Shown here in pieces: positions 58,262 through 64,000 of a DNA stretch of 64,000 nt. The DNA comes from Pinus tabuliformis (lineage: Eukaryota > Streptophyta > Pinopsida > Pinales > Pinaceae): NCBI GenBank assembly GCA_031772625.1, contig CM062805.1, forward strand, positions 804,979,100 to 805,043,099. Reading direction: 5' to 3'. The first letter of the stretch is position 1. Each line of letters begins with the position of its first letter. The notes beneath the pieces were generated by a model. The model saw nothing but the letters and a program-made list of their open reading frames with translations. It was not told the origin of the DNA and searched no databases. The position numbers and the translations under genes are program-made.

Positions 58262-60280
58262 ACCCCAGCAACCAGTCCAGTCTAACATTAAAACTTCTGT
58301 ACCTTCAGTAGTTTCTCAGCCTGGGCCTAGTACACCTCATACTCCGCCTCAAACAACTGCTACAACTGCCGCTACATCTGTTCAATCTACCCACCTACTT
58401 CTGGAGTATCGACAACTCCGTTTTCTACTGTTCCTGTATCTACTCCTCAGACATCTTTACCACTGTCTGGATCTACAATTCAAACTTCGGTTCAAATGCC
58501 TGTAAGACAACCTAGTTTAAGTACGGTCGTCACAAGTCAACCACAATTCACCTATCAACCGTACCAGGGACAGTACCAATTCGGTCCTGCTGTTTAGCAA
58601 CCAGTTTATCAGTATCAACCGTATCCTGGGTACACTTATCAACAACCTCAACAACCCCAGTACGGTCCGGTTAATCCTAGTTTTCCGGGAGGATACAATA
58701 TCCCGAATGCGATTCCTATTCCTACTTATCTTGGATATCCTCCTCTCGGGGCTAGTCTCATGACCCAGAGTTTTAGGGATCCTAATCGACAGTTACCATT
58801 TATCGCAACTTTGGACTTGCTTGACTTGTCGCGCCTAACGAACGATCCCATTAATTATCTTCCGTTTTGGCCGCCAATGCCGAATAAGTTGCCCAGTGAC
58901 ATTTCCAAGTTCGAAGGTAAATCAGGAGAGGATCCGTCGAACCATGTGATGACTTACCACCTCTGGTGTGCGTGTAACTCCATCACAGATGATTCGATCC
59001 GTGTTAGACTTTTCCAGCGCACTCTAATTGGTCTCATGGCTAAGTGGTACATTGAGTTACCACGAGGAACTTTTTATAATTTTAGTCAGTTAGCTACCTC
59101 GTTTTTAACTCATTTTCAGTCGCCATTCCGATATGACAATGGCACAGAATTGTTAACTTCGCTAAAACAATCGACATCCACGTACATTTCAGATCATATT
59201 CACGAGTGGAGACGTCGACGCCGTTTAGTGAAGGTATTTATTCCAGATCAAATCTTGGCTGAGTGGTTTGTAAAATCTTTGTTGCCAAAGATCACTGAAG
59301 ATGTTGCTAAAGCCGGAGTTGTTACTGAGGAGCAAGTCATTGCTCAAGAATAGTACCTTGACTTGGTCTATACTCAGTCAGGTACGTTACATGAAAAAAT
59401 CCCCGATCTTCCCAAGTCAAATGAAATCGCTATAGCTCCTTCGGGATCTCATGCCGCCGATGGTATGATCGACATGGTTAACACTAAAAGTAAGAAGAAT
59501 TCTTCCAAGAATTCTTCTCCTATCATAACCTTGCCTGATTCCCCAACAGGAGATTCTTCTACAGAGATTTCCGCCGATATTCATGTTGTAGAGTCATCTA
59601 CAGCCAAATCAAAATCCGGTGGGAAGAAGAAAGGAAAGAAGAAGAATAAAACGGACAAAAGTTCAAAGGAGAAACCTGAAAAGGCAGAATCCAATGACGA
59701 AAAGCACAAACCTCGTTATCCTTGTCTCATTTGTGACGATGAACATTTTACAAGAGACTGCCCTCATCGTGCAGAGGTTGCGAAGATTGTCAAGGGTTCC
59801 CAAACTCCTGCTGTTTTGAACGATCCTTTTCCGACTCAAGACAGCAAGATGATAGGTTCATCCTCGAGTGCCAATGAAGAACACATATTGATGATGTCCC
59901 ATGTTAGGATTGTGACTCGATCACAAGATTATGGTAGTAAGAGTCCTGTTGATGGTAAAGAAGCAGAATCTTCTCATTCTAATCCATCAACCTCAGCTCC
60001 CGGTTCTGATCCACTACAGATCGAGAAACCTAATCCAGACTTAGTAATCAAACCGCCCGCCAAGGGTATACTTCGAAAGTCAGCTTTCAATCCACGTGCG
60101 AGAGCGGCTCATAATTATAACATTGTTGAGGATTTAGCCGTTTCACCCTCAGCAATGTCGGCTTTGGAAGTGCTGCAATCATGCCTAGCACAACGTAAAT
60201 TACTTTTATCGGCTATAGGAGCTGTTGATATTTAGGACCCGAAGCTAATAATTTTCGATCTAGAAAATAGTACACCATGT
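58257..60280 (+). pseudogene. E5 gag, continued: capsid and zinc knuckle
   Basis: After the E4 insertion the frame runs Ser/Pro/Thr-rich. It has a frameshift near 58385-58400 and a TAG near 58597, then a clear capsid domain (58790-59345: LPSDISKFEGKSGEDPSNH, AKWYIELPRG, HEWRRRRRLVK). A TAG at 59351-59353 interrupts the conserved YLDLVYTQSG block. A Lys-rich stretch and the knuckle CLICDDEHFTRDC (59723-59761) follow, then a linker with PAKGILRKSAFNPRAR, and another TAG at 60233-60235. Homologous to E2 and E4 gag at every step. Several stops sit where homologues have Gln. Confidence 0.85.
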
Positions 60281-60646
60281 TTGCCTCATCAAATGGCTTT
60301 CCAGATATCAGTGATAGTAAAAAACAAGCCTATTCATTGGACTGTAATTGATGAGGGAGCTTCAACGTGTATTATGTCGATACAGTGTTGGAGATCGCTT
60401 GGTTCTCCTTCACTAAATAAATCCCCGATGATTCTAAAGGCCTTTGATGGTCGTGGGTTTCATTCTTTTAGCATTCTACAGGATTTGCATATAGGGGTTG
60501 AAGGAAAAACCGTTAGTCTAGATGTGGAGGTGGTTGATGCCCCTCTAGACTACAACCTTCTCTTGGGTCGAAGTTGGTCTTACGCTATGACAACGGTCAT
60601 TTCATCGATCTTTTGAGTAACAAAATTTCCACACAATGGAAAGATT
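60281..60646 (+). pseudogene. E5 protease (retropepsin-like)
   Basis: In phase with gag. The catalytic triplet D-E-G is at 60350-60358 within VIDEGASTCIM. The later LLLGRSWSYAM matches the second half of the fold. A TGA at 60614-60616 interrupts just before the conserved FPHNGKIVTIDQL block. All family copies here share DEG in place of DTG or DSG. Confidence 0.8.
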
Positions 60647-62275
60647 GTGACAATAGACCAGCTAGCTTACTTTTCATCCGACCCAGCCTCTTCAGAGAGT
60701 ATTCAGCATGTTGGTAAAACGACTATCACATATAAGGATGTTGGAGTAGGATTAGTTAAAGATGTCGGTTTACTGGGAACTTTTCCTTTTCCTCCAATCA
60801 ACGCATCATCTTCATTTGCAACCATTCATATGATTACATCAGACACCATTGTTTATGATGATCCTTGGATCATTCCTTTTGAATCTGAGATAGACTCATT
60901 TGGTGATTCCATGCCTTTGAGTCCATATGAAATTGCCTATGAAGCTGTGCAGTCGTTTGCTGACTCGTTTTCAACCAGAAATGACTTAATGAATGTGGTC
61001 TGTGAGGAATCACTTTTCACATCAACCTCGGATTTAACTACGTTTTCTGAACTTGTTCACTCTGATGAGAAAATTCGTGAAATCTTATGTGTAGATGATT
61101 TACCATGGGAAGATCTCCATCATAGATCTTCATTTTTACCTGAGGATGATTGTTTTGAAAATGATTTCTCATCAATCTTTACAACTGAATATGTCAAGGA
61201 ACCTCAGAATCCAATGAAACATCCCGATTCAGAGTTAAATTTGGGGAACATCTCTCGAACTATTCCTATTGACATTTCGGTTAAGCCCAGAATTGTTGAA
61301 AACATTCATATAGGTGCCTCGTGTACAGATGACGAAATTCAATTATATAAGGCCCTATTTCAAGAATTTCGCGACGTGTTTGCCTGGTCCTATGAGGAAA
61401 TGCCAGGAATTGATCCCGCGATTTTTGTTCATGAGATCAAAACTTACCCGGATGCTAAATCCGTCCGGCAACGTTTGTGTCAGATTCACTCGCGAAAAGC
61501 TGCTACAATTAAAGCAGAAGTTGAAAAACTATTGAAAGCAGGTTTCATTTATCCGATCCCTTTAACGGATTGGGTATCGAATATTGTTTCGGCTAACAAA
61601 AAACACGGAACAATAAGAATATGCATCGACTATAGGGACATTAATCGAGCCTGTCCAAAGGACAATTACCCAACTCCCTATATAGATCAAGTCATTGATG
61701 ATTGTGTCGGCAGTGAATTATTTTCCTTCATGGACAGTTTTTCCGGATACAATCAAATCAATATTCTACCTGCCGATCAACCAAAAACAGTTTTCATTTG
61801 TCCATGGGGGAAATTTGCTTATTGCAAATTACCTTTTGGGCTTAAGAATTCCGGAGCAACTTTTCAAAGGGCGATGTCTTATGCGTTTCATGACATCAAA
61901 CACATTATGCAACCCTATCTCGATGACTTTCCTGCTCATTCATTACATCGAGCTGATCACCTCGTCCATTTACGAGCAATCTTTATGAGGTGTAGGCATT
62001 ATCGGATTCGGTTGAACCCACACAAATGTGTCTTCTGTATAGAAACAGGTCGATTGCTGGGGTTTGTAGTTTCGAAAGCCGACATTCACGTTGATCCCTT
62101 GAAGCTCAAAGCTATCATCAAATTGCCTCCTCCTTCGAGTCATCGCCAACTCCAAAGTTTGCAGGGGAAAGCAAACTTTTTACGACGATTCATTCCTAAC
62201 TATGCCGAGGTTACAAAGGGTTTTACCTGGTTGTTGAAGCAAAACACTCAATTCTATTGGGATGAGATAGCTTAG
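60647..62275 (+). pseudogene. E5 linker and reverse transcriptase
   Basis: The longest open frame of the window, 542 codons. An acidic linker (residues 1-200) with SPYEIAYEAV and WEDLHHRSSFLP is followed by the RT domain from about residue 225: ALFQEFRDVFAWSYEEMPGI, RICIDYRDINRACPKDNYP, FSFMDSFSGYNQI (first Asp), PFGLKNSGATFQRAM, the YLDDF active site (61915-61929), and LGFVVSKADIHVDPLK. The domain looks complete and the Asp triad is intact. It ends at TAG 62273-62275, inside the RT-RNase H connection. RT copies the element RNA into DNA in the particle. E1, E3 and E4 lack this region altogether. Confidence 0.92.
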
Positions 62276-62650
62276 AAATATTTTGATGCACTCAAACACG
62301 CGTTGACCCATGCACCGTTGTTGCATCCTCCCAACTACAACCAGGATTACTTCTTGTATCTCGTTGTCTCTCATTCCACCATTGGGATGGTTTTAGTTCA
62401 GGAAGATGAATCAGGAATGGGACATGTGATATATTACCTCAGTTGCACGCTAAACCCAACTGAGCTAAAATATTCGCATGTGGAGAAATTGGCATTGGCA
62501 GCTGTGTAAGCTATCCAACATTTCTGTCACTACATTCTACTACGTAAAACTACGGTAATTTCGGATTGCAACCCTATGATCTACATTTTGACCAAGCAAT
62601 TGCTAGGGGGCAAGTAATCTAAATGGATTGTTATCCTGCAAGAGTTCGAC
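62276..62650 (+). pseudogene. E5 RNase H domain
   Basis: In phase after the RT stop. It shows YLVVSHSTIGMVLVQE, GHVIYYLSCTLNPTELKYS and VEKLALAAV, typical of the RNase H attached to gypsy RT. It is broken by TAA near 62506-62508 and again near 62612-62614. The domain removes RNA from the RNA-DNA hybrid. The usual first Asp in the YLDAS-type motif appears changed (YLVVS). Confidence 0.8.
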
Positions 62651-64000
62651 TTGGAGTTTGAGAAATCTTTAGTTTTTGCGGAATTAATGTGTGACTTCCC
62701 GCGTGCTGACACAGAAACTGTGGCGGAGGAACCCATTGCGGACGAATCCTTGTTTCTAATCAGCACTTTAGATCCGTGGTATGGGGATATTATTGTTTAT
62801 CTCCAGACCCAATCCTTTCGGCCAGAAATTTCAAGGTCAGAACGTCGGAAAATTCGATTCCAGTCCCAACAATTCAGGATTATCAGAGATACGCTTTATC
62901 ACCGTGGGGCGGACTCTATTTTTCAACGTTGCTTAACTCACGAGGAAGCTGAAAGGGTTCTAAATGACTGTCACTTTGGAGCGTGTGGTGGTCATATGTC
63001 TGGGTTTTCCACAGTCCAAAAGATATTGCGCGCTGGCTACTTCTGGCCGTCTTTATTTAAAGATTGTATTATGGCGGTCTGAAAATGCCACAACTGCCAG
63101 ATTTTTGATCGTAAGATGCGCGCTCCGCCTGCTCCTCTCCACTCTATAATTGCCGTTGGTCCTTTTGCCAAATGGGGTATCGATTTTATTACATGTAACC
63201 CTCACTCGGCCGGGGGGCATGCGTATATCATCCTTGCGGTAGATTATTTTACTAAGTGGGCCGAGGTGATGCCTACATTCGAGGCAGACGGCAAGACAAC
63301 TGCAATTTTCGTGTTCAATCATATAATTGCTAGGTTTGGTGTCCCACAAGTGATAATCACTGATCATGGGAATCATTTTCGAAACGTTATGATGACCGAA
63401 TTTACAGGCCAGCTTGGTTTACCTCACGATAGTTCAACCCATTATTATCCATAAGCGAATGGTCTGGTTGAATCCATCAACAAAGTTTTAGTTATCATGA
63501 TCCGACGAATCATTGGGATTCATCAGTCGAATTGGCACAACATGCTATTTTCAGCGCTTTGGGTGTACCGAACTTCAGTAAAAACATCAACAGGGTTCAC
63601 TCCTTTCCAACTAGTCTATGGTTTGGAAGCCGTGTTACCCATTGAATGCGAAATCTCGTCACTGCAAATGGCCATCGAGTTACTTCCAGCCACTTCCAAA
63701 GAGGAAAAGCTTTTTTTATACTTAGCCCAATTAGATGAGAATCGACGTGATGCTGCATTGGCAATCGAGACTCAAGCAAAATGAATGAAAGCTTAGTATG
63801 ATCGAAATGTGACCCCTCGAAATTTTTCGAAAGGAGATCTAGTCTTAGTGTATGATCAAGCTAATGATAAATTAGGCGCTGGAAAATTCGTTCCTATGTG
63901 GCATGATCCCTATGTTGTCAAGCGAAAACTAGCCAAAGGGGCTTATGAATTGGTAGAATTTGATGGGGACTCTTTGGGTAAACCCAGAAATGGCCTTTAC
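62651..64000 (+). pseudogene. E5 integrase (C-terminal end outside window)
   Basis: The HHCC zinc-binding region is at about 62935-63100 (H...H, then KCHNCQ) with a TGA between. The catalytic core has its first Asp at 63182-63184 (GIDFITCNP), second Asp at 63362-63364 (ITDHGNHF) and Glu at 63470-63472 (GLVESINK); the triad is complete. A TAA at about 63452-63454 interrupts before the Glu. More stops lie near 63782 and 63794. A C-terminal module follows with FSKGDLVLVY and WHDPYVVKRKLAKGAYEL, similar to the GPF/Y module. No chromodomain is visible before the window ends. Integrase inserts the DNA copy and leaves 5-bp duplications. Confidence 0.9.

Larger units (their letters stand above)
44341..64000 (+). 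mobile_element. E5: autonomous-type Ty3/gypsy element (3' end outside window), interrupted by E4
   Basis: In order: 5' LTR (44341-45396), PBS (45400-45417), leader, gag (47480-48695 continuing at 58257), protease, RT, RNase H and integrase up to the window end. Gag-pol is one continuous frame apart from one frameshift and about a dozen in-frame stops. RT precedes integrase, so this is gypsy order. The integrase core resembles the non-chromodomain Tat/Athila side of the family. No second RNase H lies between RNase H and integrase. All PR, RT and IN catalytic positions are visible, but the copy is dead. Confidence 0.88.

Noticed and set aside
1-64000. 5S rRNA, complete tRNA genes, or a bacterial-type system
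   Set aside because: No 5S landmarks or full cloverleaf were seen, and the content is that of a plant nuclear genome.

Overview
This window is nuclear DNA of a conifer, almost certainly Pinaceae. The clearest evidence is a decayed 35S ribosomal DNA unit on the + strand (31305 to about 41840). Its ITS1 is about 2.9 kb long and holds six tandem subrepeats of about 225-249 bp, each carrying the GGCCACCCTAGTC core known from pine and spruce ITS1. No intact host protein gene was found. Apart from the rDNA and two short unassigned stretches, everything is LTR retrotransposon sequence, nested and rearranged.

Layout. (a) 1-31304 is a head-to-tail pile of related minus-strand Ty3/gypsy-like elements, called E0 to E3 here, sharing about 1.1-1.2 kb LTRs of two subtypes (A and B). 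E0 (311-1503) is only a leader joined to LTR-A 1507-2715. E1 (2716-8639) and E3 (24152-30074) are colinear elements that encode only a small zinc-knuckle plus protease polyprotein. They have no recognisable capsid, reverse transcriptase or integrase. E2 (9883-21040) carries a full gag, a protease and an integrase remnant fused across a deletion. It also carries an archaeal-type RNase H remnant, a spliced antisense gene, and a second inverted copy of about 2.1 kb of itself. At 21041-24151 three LTR pieces abut, with a primer-binding site trapped between two of them. (b) 31305-41840 is the rDNA unit: the last ~458 bp of 18S, ITS1, 5.8S, ITS2, 26S, then IGS with tandem repeats. (c) 41855-44340 holds a tRNA-like SINE head, a small Copia-like LTR/PBS and a broken Copia zinc knuckle, then unassigned sequence. 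(d) 44341-64000 is a plus-strand autonomous-type gypsy element (E5: LTR, PBS, gag, PR, RT, RNase H, IN; its end is outside the window). It is split inside gag by a complete minus-strand element (E4, 48696-58256) with two 1050-bp LTRs and a 5-bp target duplication, GGTAC.

How the parts relate. All these elements use a PBS of the form TGGCGACTCCGCTGGGGA or a decayed version. They share a homologous protease with a DEG active-site triplet, and E2, E4 and E5 share a homologous gag with a glutamine/proline-rich region before the capsid. E1, E3 and E4 have no polymerase, so they would depend on a partner such as E5. The most unusual feature is that the long non-coding parts of E1-E4 are arrays of short stem-loops whose stems vary in a compensatory way while layout and loop length are kept. 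That suggests a selected RNA or DNA structure, for example packaging, dimerisation or 3' processing. In E5 nearly all in-frame stops can be explained by C-to-T changes at Gln or Arg codons, and the rDNA shows the same bias, as expected for heavily methylated, silent DNA.
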